NCBI GenBank assembly: GCA_963792855.1
Contig: CAWBXZ010000013.1
Span: 248,001-312,000 of the forward strand
DNA: 64,000 bases
Reading direction: 5' to 3'
DNA from: SG8-40 sp963792855
Lineage (GTDB): Bacteria; Pseudomonadota; Gammaproteobacteria; Burkholderiales; Eutrophovitaceae
Below, piece by piece: positions 1 to 9,246 of the stretch; position 1 is the stretch's first letter, and each line of letters starts with the position of its first letter. Both the position numbers and the translations under genes were made by a program. A model generated the notes under the pieces. That model searched no databases and was not told the DNA's origin. It saw only the letters and a program-made list of their open reading frames with translations.

Positions 1-703
1 TGGCGAGATAGACAACGGCTGCCGCCACCTCTTCCGGCTCACCGGGGCGCCCGAGCGGAATTTTCTCGAAGTTTTTGCGAAATTCCGGGTTGCGCGCCGA
101 CTGCTCCATCATCTCGGTGCGCGTAAAGGTCGGTGACACGCCGACCACACGTATGCCGTGCGCCGCCCACTCGGCGGCAAAGGAGCGCGTCAGCGAATTC
201 AACCCTCCCTTGGATCCGGCATAAGCGGCGCGCAGCGGCCCGCCAACGTGTCCGACCTGGCTGCTGATGTTGACGATGCAGCCTTTGATCCCGCGCTCGA
301 CCATTCCCCGGGCCACCAGTGTCGACGCAAAGAACGGCGCCTTGAAGTTGACCGCACTCACTTCATCGAATTCCGCTTCGGTCAATTCGAACGCCGGTTT
401 GACGATGGTCAGGCCGACGTTGTTGACCAGCACATCAATGCGCCCGAAATCGGCAATCGCCTTGTCGACAAAGGCCCGGATACTTGCCAGATCGCGCACA
501 TCCAACATGGCTGAGCCGGCTTTCACGCCGCGCTCGCGACAGAGCGCCGCCACTTGCTCACACTCGTCCGGATGCCGGCTGCCGAGAAATACATCCGCTC
601 CCGCTTCGGCACAGGCCTCGGCAATGGATTTTCCGATACCGCGTCCGGCGCCGGTAATGACAACCGCCCTGCCTTTCAGATCAAATCCCAATGTCTCCGA
701 CAT
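1..703 (-). CDS. SDR-family NAD(P)-dependent oxidoreductase, 3' end outside window
   Basis: Short-chain dehydrogenase that probably oxidises or reduces a hydroxyl/keto substrate with NAD(P)H in the cytoplasm. Translating from the ATG at 703 gives the Rossmann motif TGAGRGIG near residue 18, the structural motif NNVG (usually NNAG) near residue 92, a serine-containing strand (NISSQ) and the catalytic YxxxK as YAGSK. The C-terminus runs off the left edge after about 234 codons, close to full length for a 250-residue SDR. It follows the AhpD-like gene by 20 bp on the same strand, so the two are probably co-transcribed. The family is certain; the substrate cannot be told. Confidence 0.85.
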   Translation of the reverse strand, partial: MSETLGFDLKGRAVVITGAGRGIGKSIAEACAEAGADVFLGSRHPDECEQVAALCRERGVKAGSAMLDVRDLASIRAFVDKAIADFGRIDVLVNNVGLTIVKPAFELTEAEFDEVSAVNFKAPFFASTLVARGMVERGIKGCIVNISSQVGHVGGPLRAAYAGSKGGLNSLTRSFAAEWAAHGIRVVGVSPTFTRTEMMEQSARNPEFRKNFEKIPLGRPGEPEEVAAAVVYLA

Positions 704-723
704 CGCTAGACTCCCGGTGGGGC

Positions 724-1251
724 TCAGCGTCCCGACTTGCGTCGCGACGCGCGAGCAGTGCCGACCGTCCCGGTCTGACGCTTGCGGCTCACTACGGATT
801 TCGCTTTCTTCACCCGCGCCGAACGCGGCACCTTCCATTTGGTGTACTTGTGCTTTTGCTGAACGACTTCATCGACCTCGACCTGCAGGCCTGACGTCAG
901 ACGGTTACCGGCATTGGCAAGTGCGACGATTTCATTCAGCTCGCCGAGAATTTCGTCATCCAGCCCTTTCTTTCGCGCCGCCGCCGTGTGGGTATTGATG
1001 CAATAGGTGCAGTCGTTCGTAATACTCACCGCCAGGTAGATCAGTTCCTTGGTCAGCGGATCGAGCCGCGAAGGTTTGACCATGATCTCCTTCATCTGGC
1101 TCCAGAACCGCTTCATCATCGGGGGGTGCGCCGCCAGCGCCCGCCAGATATGGTTGACGTAATCGGTTCCGCGCGTTTTCATGATGTCGTCAAAAACAGC
1201 GCGCGCTTCAGGCGAGGCGTCTGCGTAGTTGGCCAGTTTGACCAGCGCCAT
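724..1251 (-). CDS. Carboxymuconolactone decarboxylase / AhpD-like protein
   Basis: A 175-residue member of the CMD/AhpD fold. It shows the redox-type motif CTYCINTH (CxxC plus His two residues on), typical of alkylhydroperoxidase-like members and not of true decarboxylases. The last 40 residues are rich in Lys/Arg and look disordered. The start at 1251 has a GGGGGA ribosome site 6 bases upstream; an upstream in-frame ATG at 1338 would add a poor N-terminus. It precedes the SDR gene by 20 bp, an arrangement seen in catabolic or detoxification operons. Peroxidase-like activity is an inference from the CxxC motif. Confidence 0.8.
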   Translation of the reverse strand: MALVKLANYADASPEARAVFDDIMKTRGTDYVNHIWRALAAHPPMMKRFWSQMKEIMVKPSRLDPLTKELIYLAVSITNDCTYCINTHTAAARKKGLDDEILGELNEIVALANAGNRLTSGLQVEVDEVVQQKHKYTKWKVPRSARVKKAKSVVSRKRQTGTVGTARASRRKSGR

Positions 1252-1421
1252 GGTGATTCCCCCAGGTGGTTGAAAGACAGGCGGGAATCTTATCACCCGT
1301 GCCGGGGTCCGATGGACACCCGACAACCGAGCCGCCATAATGCGCGGTCTGCCGGCGAGCGCCTCTCTGAAACGGAGCGCGCCCGGCCGGCCGAGATATG
1401 CACCATGCCCGGAAAGCCGCT

Positions 1422-1967
1422 GTGAAATTCCTGTTCGAAATTTTCCCCGTGCTGATCTTTTTCATCGCCTTCAAGGTGTCCGACATCTATGTCGCCACCG
1501 CGGTGGCGATTGCCGCAACGGTGGTGCAGGCCGGATGGTCCTGGTTCCGGCGCGGCAAGATCGAGAAAATGCTGCTGATCAATCTCGGGATCATCGTTGT
1601 CTTCGGCGGCGCCACATTGCTGCTGCACGACGAAACTTTCATCAAATGGAAGCCAACCGTTCTGTATTGGGCGTTCGCCGGCGCGTTGCTGGTCTCCGAG
1701 TTGTTGTTCGGAAAGAACCTGATGCGTGCAATGATGAGCGCGCAAATGACCCTGCCTGATCCGGTGTGGAAGCGGGTAAACATCAGCTGGAGCGTTTTCT
1801 TCGCTTTCATGGGTATCGCCAACCTGTACGTGGCATTCAATTTCTCGACGGACGCCTGGGTAAACTTCAAGCTCTTTGGCGGCATGGGTCTGTTACTGGC
1901 ATTTGCCATCGGCCAGGCATTGATACTTTCGCGCTATATCGAAAGCGGGCCGGAGGAAGATAACTGA
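1422..1967 (+). CDS. yciB: Septation protein A / YciB family inner membrane protein
   Basis: Integral membrane protein of the YciB/IspZ family, linked in enterobacteria to cell envelope synthesis and division. The product is 181 residues with about five hydrophobic segments. It opens with the family hallmark KFLFEIFPVLIFF. I prefer the GTG at 1422 because GGAAAG lies 5 bases upstream and family members start at MKFLFD...; the ATG at 1398 would add eight residues. The TGA overlaps the ATG of yciI by one base, so yciB, yciI, bolA and the isomerase probably form one operon. Identity is secure; the molecular role of the family is still unclear. Confidence 0.9.
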   Translation: MKFLFEIFPVLIFFIAFKVSDIYVATAVAIAATVVQAGWSWFRRGKIEKMLLINLGIIVVFGGATLLLHDETFIKWKPTVLYWAFAGALLVSELLFGKNLMRAMMSAQMTLPDPVWKRVNISWSVFFAFMGIANLYVAFNFSTDAWVNFKLFGGMGLLLAFAIGQALILSRYIESGPEEDN

Positions 1968-2266
1968 TGCTGTACGCGATCATCGCCGAAGACGCTCCGG
2001 ACAGCCAGGAACGCCGAACTCAGGCGCGGCCAGCGCATTTGAAACGCATGGAGGCGCTGGTCGACGCGGGGCGCGTCATCGTCGCCGGGCCCTTCCCGGC
2101 CATCGACAGCCCGGATCCCGGTCCGGCCGGCGTCAGCGGCAGTCTCATCGTCGCCGAATTCGACTCCCTGGAAGACGCCCGCGCATGGATAGATGACGAC
2201 CCCTACGTGACCACCGGCGTGTTCGCAACCGTCAGCGTCAAACCCTTCACCATGGTTTTTCCATGA
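1967..2266 (+). CDS. yciI: YciI family protein
   Basis: A 99-residue ferredoxin-like-fold protein of the YciI/YCII family. It begins MLYAIIAEDAPDS and carries the conserved AGPFPA turn and an EFDSLEDARAW segment, where the family has its conserved His/Asp pocket. Function in the family is not established; some members act as small dehydrochlorinases or stress proteins. The start codon overlaps the yciB stop (TGATG). The end of the gene runs into a 14-bp tandem repeat, so the last codons (TMVFP) are encoded by repeat copy 1. Confidence 0.88.
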   Translation: MLYAIIAEDAPDSQERRTQARPAHLKRMEALVDAGRVIVAGPFPAIDSPDPGPAGVSGSLIVAEFDSLEDARAWIDDDPYVTTGVFATVSVKPFTMVFP

Positions 2267-2293
2267 TGGTTTTTCCATGATGGTTCTGCCCTG
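2252..2293 (+). repeat. 14-bp tandem repeat, three copies, at yciI/bolA junction
   Basis: Two perfect copies of ATGGTTTTTCCATG (2252-2265, 2266-2279) and one degenerate copy ATGGTTCTGCCCTG (2280-2293) end exactly at the bolA start codon ATGG (2294). Each unit carries an internal ATGG/CCAT inverted repeat. yciI stops in copy 1. The ATGs at 2252, 2266, 2280 and 2294 are 14 bases apart; only 2294 is in the bolA frame. Confidence 0.85.
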
Positions 2294-2617
2294 ATGGATA
2301 CCGCAACGCTGATCCGGCAACGTCTGGATGATCTCGATCCGCAAGCGCTCGAAGTGTTCGATGACAGTCACGAGCACGCCGGGCACGCCGGCGCGATGGA
2401 AAGCGGCGGCGGGCACTTTCAACTCGTTATCGTGTCAGAGCGTTTTGAAGGAAAAAACATGCTCGCTCGACATCGCATGGTCTATCAGGCCGTGGGTGAC
2501 CTCATGCCCGGCAGAATTCATGCGCTGGCGATTCGTGCCTTCACGCCGGATGAACTTGACGTACAGAAAGACGCGCCGGACGATACTCCCGCCAGCCTGC
2601 CCGGCAATGGCGGCTGA
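2294..2617 (+). CDS. bolA: BolA family transcriptional/Fe-S trafficking protein
   Basis: A 107-residue BolA-fold protein, usually partner of a monothiol glutaredoxin in iron-sulfur cluster trafficking, or a DNA-binding regulator. It shows the family features HFQLVIVS, the conserved His in RHRMVYQAV and the helix-turn-helix-like MPGRIHALAIRAFTPDE, plus an acidic C-terminal tail of about 17 residues. It lies in the yciB-yciI-bolA operon just before the isomerase gene, a common betaproteobacterial order. The start is fixed by the N-terminus typical of the family; the ribosome site is disturbed by the upstream tandem repeat. Confidence 0.9.
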   Translation: MDTATLIRQRLDDLDPQALEVFDDSHEHAGHAGAMESGGGHFQLVIVSERFEGKNMLARHRMVYQAVGDLMPGRIHALAIRAFTPDELDVQKDAPDDTPASLPGNGG

Positions 2618-2690
2618 CCGCAGAAAACCTTTGACCGACCTCTATTTTCATTTTCGCACCCTGATTTTCCCTCACGCTTAAGGAAGCCCT

Positions 2691-3527
2691 ATGTCCCGGA
2701 AATTGACCCACACGATCCCGCTCGTTGCCGCGCTGACGCTCGCCGCAGTATTTTCCACCGCGGCAATGGCCGCTGACGGAGAGGCCATCGCGACCGTGAA
2801 CGGCGTTGCCGTCCCCAAGTCGCGTTTCGATCTGCTGCTGACCAGCCAGACCTCGCAGGGCCAGGAGGACACGCCCGCGTTTCGCGAGGAACTGCGCGAG
2901 ATCATGATCACGCGCGAAGTGCTCGTTCAGGAGGCGGAACGCCGCAAAATGAACGAAAGCGAGACGTACAAGGCACAGCTGGACGCCATGGAGCAGCAAC
3001 TGATGATTTCCCTGCTGTTCAACGAACTGATTCTGGAACTCGAGCCGACCGATGAAGCCAAGCGCGCCGAATACGAGCGCATCAAGGCGCAAAACGAGAA
3101 AACGGGCGAAAAGCAGTATCACGTGCGGCATATTCTGGTTGACGATGAAGCCACAGCCAACGACATCATCAAACAACTCGGTGAAGGCGCGGACTTCACC
3201 GCACTCGCCGTCGAGTTTTCCAGCGATACCGGATCACGGGAGAACGGCGGAGATCTTGGCTGGGCGGAGGCCGGGCGCTATGTCAAACCGTTTGCGGACG
3301 CAGTGATCTCCCTGGCCGATGGCGGCACGACGTCAAAGCCGGTCAAGTCCGACTATGGTTATCACGTCATCGAGGTGCTTGGCATGCGGGCAGCGGAATT
3401 CCCCGCCTACGAAGAGGTCGAGGAACAATTGCGCAAGGACATGCTCACCAGATCGCGCGACGATCTGATCACGCGACTGCGCGCCGAGGCCGAGATCGAG
3501 AAAATGGGTTCGCTCGAATCGCAATAA
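2691..3527 (+). CDS. Periplasmic peptidyl-prolyl cis-trans isomerase, parvulin type
   Basis: A 278-residue PpiC/PrsA/SurA-like foldase for proteins crossing the periplasm. A Sec signal peptide occupies residues 1-27 (cut after AMA). An N-terminal chaperone helix region follows (about 30-130). The rotamase domain (about 133-235) is marked by YHVRHILV, FSSDTGSRENGGDLGW and SDYGYHVIEV. The start has AGGAAG 4 bases upstream. It is last in the yciB operon and is followed 21 bp later by an intrinsic terminator. Similar genes are annotated as a PpiC-domain protein; I give no symbol because several paralogues usually exist. Confidence 0.9.
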   Translation: MSRKLTHTIPLVAALTLAAVFSTAAMAADGEAIATVNGVAVPKSRFDLLLTSQTSQGQEDTPAFREELREIMITREVLVQEAERRKMNESETYKAQLDAMEQQLMISLLFNELILELEPTDEAKRAEYERIKAQNEKTGEKQYHVRHILVDDEATANDIIKQLGEGADFTALAVEFSSDTGSRENGGDLGWAEAGRYVKPFADAVISLADGGTTSKPVKSDYGYHVIEVLGMRAAEFPAYEEVEEQLRKDMLTRSRDDLITRLRAEAEIEKMGSLESQ

Positions 3528-3548
3528 GCAATTGTCAGCAGCAAAGTG

Positions 3549-3580
3549 AAAAATGCGCGGCCACTGCCGCGCATTTTTTT
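3549..3580. terminator. Bidirectional intrinsic terminator between ppiC-like gene and purL
   Basis: AAAAATGCGCGG, a 6-base loop, then CCGCGCATTTTTTT: a GC-rich stem flanked by an A-run and a T-run. It can stop transcripts from both converging genes. Confidence 0.85.
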
Positions 3581-3618
3581 ATCCTTGTCCAGACGCCACG
3601 CGCAACGGCAGGTTTAGG

Positions 3619-6600
3619 TCAGCCAACCCAGGCGCGCGCATTGCGGAACATGCGCATCCATGGTCCGTCTTCCCCCCAGTCGCGCGGGCGCCATGAATTC
3701 TGCAGACTGCGGAAGACCCGCTCCGGGTGCGGCATCAGGATCGTAAAACGGCCGTCTCTGGACGTCAGCCCTGTGATCCCGTCGGGCGAACCGTTCGGAT
3801 TGAACGGGTAACGCTGCGTCGGCTCGCCGTAATTGTCGACATAGCGCAGCGACACGAACGGTCTGGCGGCTGCCAGCTGTTTGTTCGACGCAAATTCGGC
3901 ATACCCTTCACCATGCGCGGTCGCCACCGGAAAGCGCGAGCCCTCCATACCGGAAAACAGAATCGACGGACTGCTCACAATTTCGGTCATGACGAAGCGC
4001 GCCTCGAACTGCTCCGACCGGTTGCGCACGAAATGCGGCCAGTGATCGGACCCGGGAATGATCTCGTGCAGGTTCGACATCATCTGGCAACCATTGCACA
4101 CGCCCAGTGCAAACGAATCGTCGCGCGCGAAGAACATTTCGAACTCGCCGCGCGCGCGCTCGTTGAACAGGATCGACTTGGCCCAGCCTTCTCCCGCGCC
4201 GAGGACGTCACCATAGGAAAAACCCCCGCAGGCGGCGATCCCCTTGAAGTCCGCCAGACTGATGCGCCCGGCAATGATGTCGGTCATGTGCACGTCCACG
4301 GCGCGAAAGCCGGCACGGTCGAACGCCGCCGCCATTTCGATCTGGCCGTTGACGCCCTGCTCGCGCAGGATGGCGATGGCCGGCCGGACACCGGTCGATA
4401 CGAACGGCGCGCTGATGTCCTCGCCGGGTTCGAACGAAAGACTGGCGTGCAGACCGGGATCGGCCGCGTCAAGAATGCGATCGTATTCCTGCTGCGCGCA
4501 TTCGGGATTGTCGCGCAGTCGCTGCATGTGGAACGTCGTCTCCGACCAGACGCGTTGCAGTTCGGTACCCAGCGCCTCGTACACTGCCTTGCCGCGTGCT
4601 TCGATGATGAGTTTTCCGCAACGATTCGGCGAACCGATCACCTGCGTATCCGCAGAAAGTCCCGCCTGCGCGAATGCCGACATCACACTTTCGAGCGCAT
4701 CGTTTGCCACCTGCACCACCGCGCCGAGTTCCTCGGAAAACAGCGCTGCAAGCACGTCGTCATCGTCACGGCATGGCCCGACATCGACGCTGACGCCCAC
4801 ATGCGAGGCAAACATCATTTCCGCCAGCGTGACGAACAATCCGCCGTCGGAACGGTCGTGATACGCGAGCAACTGCCCTGCCGCATTGAGTTGCTGGATG
4901 ACGCCGAAGAATGCCCGCAGCTTTGCCGGCGATTCGACATCCGGGGCCTCGTTGCCGGTCTGCGAATACGCCTGCGCCAGCACCGATCCGCCTAGCCGGC
5001 GTTTGCCTGACGCAAGATCGACCACCAGCAGCGATGTCTGTTCGTCCGCTACAAGACAGGGCGTCAAGGTGCGCCGCGCATCGCTGACCGGCGCGAATGC
5101 CGACACGATCAGCGACACGGGTGCGACCACTTCCTTGGCGCTTCCGTCCTCCGACCAGGCCGTGCGCATCGACATCGAATCCTTGCCCACCGGTATGCTG
5201 ATACCGAGTTCGGGGCACAAGTCCATGCCGACGGCACGCACCGTGTCGTACAAGACGGCGTCTTCGCCGCGGTAGCCGGCCGGTGCCATCCAGTTGGCCG
5301 AGAGCTTGACGTCACCGAGCCGTTCAATCGAAGCGGCAGCGATATTGGTGATGGCCTCTCCGATCGCCATACGGCCCGATGCCGGTCCGTCGATCACCGC
5401 CAGCGGCGTACGCTCGCCCATGGTGAAAGCCTCGCCGCGCACGGCGTCGAAACCCATCAGCGTCACGGCAACGTCGGCAACCGGCACCTGCCAGGGCCCG
5501 ACGAAGGCGTCGCGAGAACACAGCCCGCCGACACTGCGGTCGGCAATCGAGACGAGGAAGGTCTTGTCGGCAACCGCCGGGAAACGCAGTACCCGGTGCG
5601 CCGCTTCGGCGATGGTGACACCGCTGAATTCGAGCTTTTTCAACCGCGTCTTCTGACGTGACACCTGCCGCGTCATCTTCGGCGGCTTTCCGAGAATGAC
5701 GGCCAGGTCGACATCCACCGGATGATTGCCGAACAGCGGGTCGCTGACCTGCAGGCGCCCGTCGTCGGTCGCGACACCGAGCACCGCGTGCGGACAGCGC
5801 TCGCGCTCGCACAGCGCCTTGAACGTTTCGAACCGCTCCGGTGCGACGGCGAGCATATAACGCTCCTGCGCCTCGTTGCTCCATACCTGCATGGGGGTCA
5901 TGCCGGGTTCTTCCGAGGGAATATCGCGCAGGTTGATGCGCGCACCGCAAGCGGCACCGTCGACCAGTTCCGGCAGCGCGTTGGACAGGCCGCCTGCACC
6001 GACATCGTGGATCGACAGGATCGGATTGGAGTCGCCCATTGCCCAGCAGCGATCGATGACTTCCTGGCAACGCCGTTGCATCTCGGCATTGCCGCGCTGC
6101 ACCGAATCGAAATCGAGGTCAGCGGTATTGGCACCGGTCGCCATACTCGACGCTGCCCCGCCGCCCATGCCGATCAACATTCCCGGGCCGCCGAGTTGCA
6201 CAATGAGCGTGCCGGCATCGAAGTCGACCTTGAACGACTGGTCGGCGGCGATGTTGCCAACGCCGCCGGCGATCATGATGGGCTTGTGGTAGCCGCGGAC
6301 AACGCCGCCAACGGCCTGCTCGTAGGTGCGGAAGTAACCGAACAGGTTGGGCCGGCCGAACTCGTTATTGAAAGACGCGCCCCCGATCGGCCCTTCCAGC
6401 ATGATGGACAGCGCCGAGGCGATGCGCTCCGGCTTGCCGATGTCCTGCTCTTCCCAGGGCTGGCCAAATTCCGGAATCCGCAGATGGGACACGCTGAACC
6501 CGTTCAGGCCGGCCTTCGGCCTGGAACCGCGTCCGGTCGCGCCTTCGTCACGTATCTCGCCGCCCGAGCCGGTCGCAGCGCCCGGGAACGGCGAAATCGC

Positions 6601-7524
6601 CGTCGGATGGTTGTGCGTTTCGACCTTCATCAGGATGTGGGTCGATTCCTCGCGGCTGCCGTACACACCGCCGGCATCGGGACGAAAGCGCTTGACCGTG
6701 GCACCCTGCATGATCGCGGAATTGTCCGAATAAGCCACCACGGTGCCGTCAGGACTGCGCCGGTGTGTCTCGCGAATCATGTCGAACAGGGTTCGTTCCT
6801 GCGCAGCACCGTCGATTACCCAGTCGGCATTGAAAATCTTGTGCCGGCAGTGCTCCGAGTTTGCCTGGGCGAACATCATCAGTTCGACATCGGTCGGGTC
6901 GCGGCCGATGCGGCGGAAGTTGTCCACCAGATAGTCGATTTCGTCGACCGACAGCGCCAGCCCCATGTCGCGATTGGCCTTTTCCAGCGCCGTAACGCCG
7001 GCATCCGTGCTGCCTTCGGTCACGGTTACCGTAGTCAGCGGCCGGGGCTGGTAATGGTGGAACAGTTCACCGGCGAGTTGCAGCGAATCGACCACGGTTT
7101 CGGTCATGCGGTCGTGGATCAGCGGCAACAACGGGGCGGCTTGCGCCTCGGTCAGCGGCTCGCCGCCAGCAACGTGGACATACCAGGCAACACCGCGTTC
7201 GATGCGCCGCACCGGTGTCAGGCCGCAGGCATGAGCGATATCCGTTGCCTTCGACGACCACGGCGAAATGGTGCCGAAGCGGGGAATGACCAGCCGCATC
7301 TGCGGTGCGGTATTGACTGCCGCGGCACTCGGCCCGTAAGTCAGGACCCGTTCGAGCACACGCTGATGCCGCTCGGACAACGCGTGCTCCAACTCGGCAA
7401 AATGCCAGAACTCCGCCGATAAACCGGTAACGGAAGGTAAGGCGTCTTGCAGGGCAGAAAGAAGCTTGCGGCGGCGGAAGTCCGAGAGCGCGTTGGAACC
7501 GCGCAGGCATAGAAACTCGGGCAT
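3619..7524 (-). CDS. purL: Phosphoribosylformylglycinamidine synthase, large type
   Basis: Catalyses the ATP- and glutamine-dependent conversion of FGAR to FGAM in purine synthesis, in the cytoplasm. At 1301 residues it is the single-chain form. It has an N-terminal PurS-like domain, a linker, two AIRS-like halves (motifs KVETHNHPTAISPFPGAATG and SIHDVGAGG) and a C-terminal class I glutamine amidotransferase with the nucleophile Cys in LGVCNGCQMMS and the catalytic His-Pro-Glu in PHPERVFRS near the end. Length and all domains are normal. Transcription probably starts at a TATAAT box near 7553-7558. Confidence 0.97.
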   Translation of the reverse strand: MPEFLCLRGSNALSDFRRRKLLSALQDALPSVTGLSAEFWHFAELEHALSERHQRVLERVLTYGPSAAAVNTAPQMRLVIPRFGTISPWSSKATDIAHACGLTPVRRIERGVAWYVHVAGGEPLTEAQAAPLLPLIHDRMTETVVDSLQLAGELFHHYQPRPLTTVTVTEGSTDAGVTALEKANRDMGLALSVDEIDYLVDNFRRIGRDPTDVELMMFAQANSEHCRHKIFNADWVIDGAAQERTLFDMIRETHRRSPDGTVVAYSDNSAIMQGATVKRFRPDAGGVYGSREESTHILMKVETHNHPTAISPFPGAATGSGGEIRDEGATGRGSRPKAGLNGFSVSHLRIPEFGQPWEEQDIGKPERIASALSIMLEGPIGGASFNNEFGRPNLFGYFRTYEQAVGGVVRGYHKPIMIAGGVGNIAADQSFKVDFDAGTLIVQLGGPGMLIGMGGGAASSMATGANTADLDFDSVQRGNAEMQRRCQEVIDRCWAMGDSNPILSIHDVGAGGLSNALPELVDGAACGARINLRDIPSEEPGMTPMQVWSNEAQERYMLAVAPERFETFKALCERERCPHAVLGVATDDGRLQVSDPLFGNHPVDVDLAVILGKPPKMTRQVSRQKTRLKKLEFSGVTIAEAAHRVLRFPAVADKTFLVSIADRSVGGLCSRDAFVGPWQVPVADVAVTLMGFDAVRGEAFTMGERTPLAVIDGPASGRMAIGEAITNIAAASIERLGDVKLSANWMAPAGYRGEDAVLYDTVRAVGMDLCPELGISIPVGKDSMSMRTAWSEDGSAKEVVAPVSLIVSAFAPVSDARRTLTPCLVADEQTSLLVVDLASGKRRLGGSVLAQAYSQTGNEAPDVESPAKLRAFFGVIQQLNAAGQLLAYHDRSDGGLFVTLAEMMFASHVGVSVDVGPCRDDDDVLAALFSEELGAVVQVANDALESVMSAFAQAGLSADTQVIGSPNRCGKLIIEARGKAVYEALGTELQRVWSETTFHMQRLRDNPECAQQEYDRILDAADPGLHASLSFEPGEDISAPFVSTGVRPAIAILREQGVNGQIEMAAAFDRAGFRAVDVHMTDIIAGRISLADFKGIAACGGFSYGDVLGAGEGWAKSILFNERARGEFEMFFARDDSFALGVCNGCQMMSNLHEIIPGSDHWPHFVRNRSEQFEARFVMTEIVSSPSILFSGMEGSRFPVATAHGEGYAEFASNKQLAAARPFVSLRYVDNYGEPTQRYPFNPNGSPDGITGLTSRDGRFTILMPHPERVFRSLQNSWRPRDWGEDGPWMRMFRNARAWVG

Positions 7525-7552
7525 GTAGCGGGCGGGACGTGACTAAAGAGAA

Positions 7553-7581
7553 ATTATAGCCGACGTGCAAAATGCCATCAG
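7553..7581 (-). promoter_or_regulatory. Candidate sigma70 promoter of purL
   Basis: On the minus strand a perfect -10 box TATAAT (7558-7553) lies 28 bases before the purL start. A weak -35 CTGATG is spaced by 17 bases. The -10 is convincing; the -35 matches only three positions. Confidence 0.4.
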
Positions 7582-7747
7582 ACTGTGGCGCGATTGGCGT
7601 GGCGATCGCCAGAAAAAAAACGACACACAGCGCGCGTTACCATGCCACGAGCGGCGCAAACGTCATTGCCTGGCCGTGAACGGCACAAGTATCGTCGCAC
7701 CGCCCGGCCCGGTTCGCGGCGAAGCGGCAGTAAGCTACACTGACCGC

Positions 7748-9232
7748 ATGCAAACAATACCGGTATTTCTGGTCGAGCACATACGCCAGATAGAGCAATG
7801 GGCTTTTTCCCAGGACCCGCCGCCCCCGCTGATGGAGCGCGCCGGCCTCGCCACCGCCGAACTCGTGCGCGGCACCGTGCCGCAACACGCGCGCCGCATC
7901 CTGGTGCTCGCCGGCCCCGGCAACAACGGCGGCGACGCGTTTGTCGCAGCACGCCACCTCAAGCAGTGGTGGTTCGATGTGCAGCTCGTATTCACAGGCG
8001 ATGCCGCGAAGCTGAAAGACGATGCAAAGGCCGCCCACGACGCCTGGCACGAGGCGGGTGGCACCGTGTCGAATACCATTCCCGCCGGATTCGATTGGCA
8101 GTTGGCCATCGACGGCCTGTTCGGAATCGGCCTGCAGCGCGATCTGGACATGCGTCACGCCACACTGGTGAATGAACTGAATCAATCCGGCCGTCCCGTT
8201 GTGGCAATCGACGTCCCCTCGGGGCTGGAGGCAGACAGCGGCAAGGTAATGGGTGTTGCGGTACGCGCGAGCCGGACCGTTACCTTTCTCGGGCTGAAAG
8301 CCGGCCTGCTCACGCGCGACGGCCCGGACCACGCCGGGGAAATTCATCTCGAAACGCTCGGTCTGGAAACACCACCCCTGCCCGGCGGCCACGGATACGT
8401 GATCGGCGACGAAGTCATCGCCTCGGCACTGCCGGCGCGCGCCCGGAACAGCCACAAGGGCCGTTTCGGCGACGTTCTGGTTATTGGCGGTGCCCATGGC
8501 ATGGTCGGAGCGGCACTATTGGCCGGTCGCTCGGCACTCAAACTTGGTGCCGGCCGGGTACTTGTCGGCCTGCTGGGCGAGGGACCGCCGGTCGATTTCG
8601 TTCAGCCCGACCTGATGCTGCGCAGCGTCGAGGAACTGCTCGAGCGCGAGGGTGTTGGCGCAGCCGTGATCGGCCCCGGGTTGGGACAGTCGGACGCGGC
8701 ACTGCACGCACTGTCCAAGGCTCTGCGCATTGATGCGCCGATTGTGCTCGATGCAGATGCACTGAATCTCCTGGCTGCATCGAAAGGACTGAAAGCCGCC
8801 TTGCAGCAGCGACACCAGCCAACGCTGTTGACCCCACACCCGGCGGAAGCGGCGCGCTTGCTGGGCGTGGAAACCTCGGCAATACAGGACGACCGTGTGG
8901 CCGCGGCACAGGACCTCGCCGCCGAGTTCGATGCGTCGGTGGTACTGAAAGGCTGCGGCAGCGTCTGCGCGCTGCCCGAGGGCACCTGGTGCATCAATAC
9001 CAGCGGGAATCCCGGCATGGCGAGCGCCGGCATGGGTGACGTACTGTCAGGGATCCTCGGCGCGCTGCTGGCGCAAGGCGCGCCGCCGCACAGCGCACTG
9101 CTGGCCGGCGTACACGTACACGGCCTGGCCGCGGACGCACTGGTGTCCGACGGCGTCGGCCCGGTCGGCCTCACGGCATCGGAAACCATCGACGCGGCAC
9201 GCAGCGTCTGGAACCGGCTCGCTGGAACGTGA
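7748..9232 (+). CDS. nnr: Bifunctional NAD(P)H-hydrate epimerase / ADP-dependent NAD(P)H-hydrate dehydratase
   Basis: Repairs damaged NADHX/NADPHX. The N-terminal YjeF epimerase domain (about residues 1-215) has VLAGPGNNGGDAFVAAR and AIDVPSGLEADSG. The C-terminal ribokinase-like dehydratase domain (about 225-490) has GRFGDVLVIGGAHGMVGA, LTPHPAEAARLLG and NPGMASAGMGDVLSGI, where the GMGDVL anion hole and Asp are catalytic. The product is 494 residues, normal for the fused enzyme. I chose the ATG at 7748, which matches the family N-terminus (LVEHIRQIEQWAF); the open frame continues upstream to 7565 but codes nothing recognisable. It is a stand-alone gene, divergent from purL. Confidence 0.95.
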   Translation: MQTIPVFLVEHIRQIEQWAFSQDPPPPLMERAGLATAELVRGTVPQHARRILVLAGPGNNGGDAFVAARHLKQWWFDVQLVFTGDAAKLKDDAKAAHDAWHEAGGTVSNTIPAGFDWQLAIDGLFGIGLQRDLDMRHATLVNELNQSGRPVVAIDVPSGLEADSGKVMGVAVRASRTVTFLGLKAGLLTRDGPDHAGEIHLETLGLETPPLPGGHGYVIGDEVIASALPARARNSHKGRFGDVLVIGGAHGMVGAALLAGRSALKLGAGRVLVGLLGEGPPVDFVQPDLMLRSVEELLEREGVGAAVIGPGLGQSDAALHALSKALRIDAPIVLDADALNLLAASKGLKAALQQRHQPTLLTPHPAEAARLLGVETSAIQDDRVAAAQDLAAEFDASVVLKGCGSVCALPEGTWCINTSGNPGMASAGMGDVLSGILGALLAQGAPPHSALLAGVHVHGLAADALVSDGVGPVGLTASETIDAARSVWNRLAGT

Positions 9233-9246
9233 ACCGGCAGACCGGC

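Noticed and set aside
3727..7422. Long plus-strand open frames (up to 566 codons) across purL
   Set aside because: They are antisense shadows of a complete PurL with all motifs; their translations are rich in Arg, Gly and His with no family pattern, as expected in GC-rich DNA.
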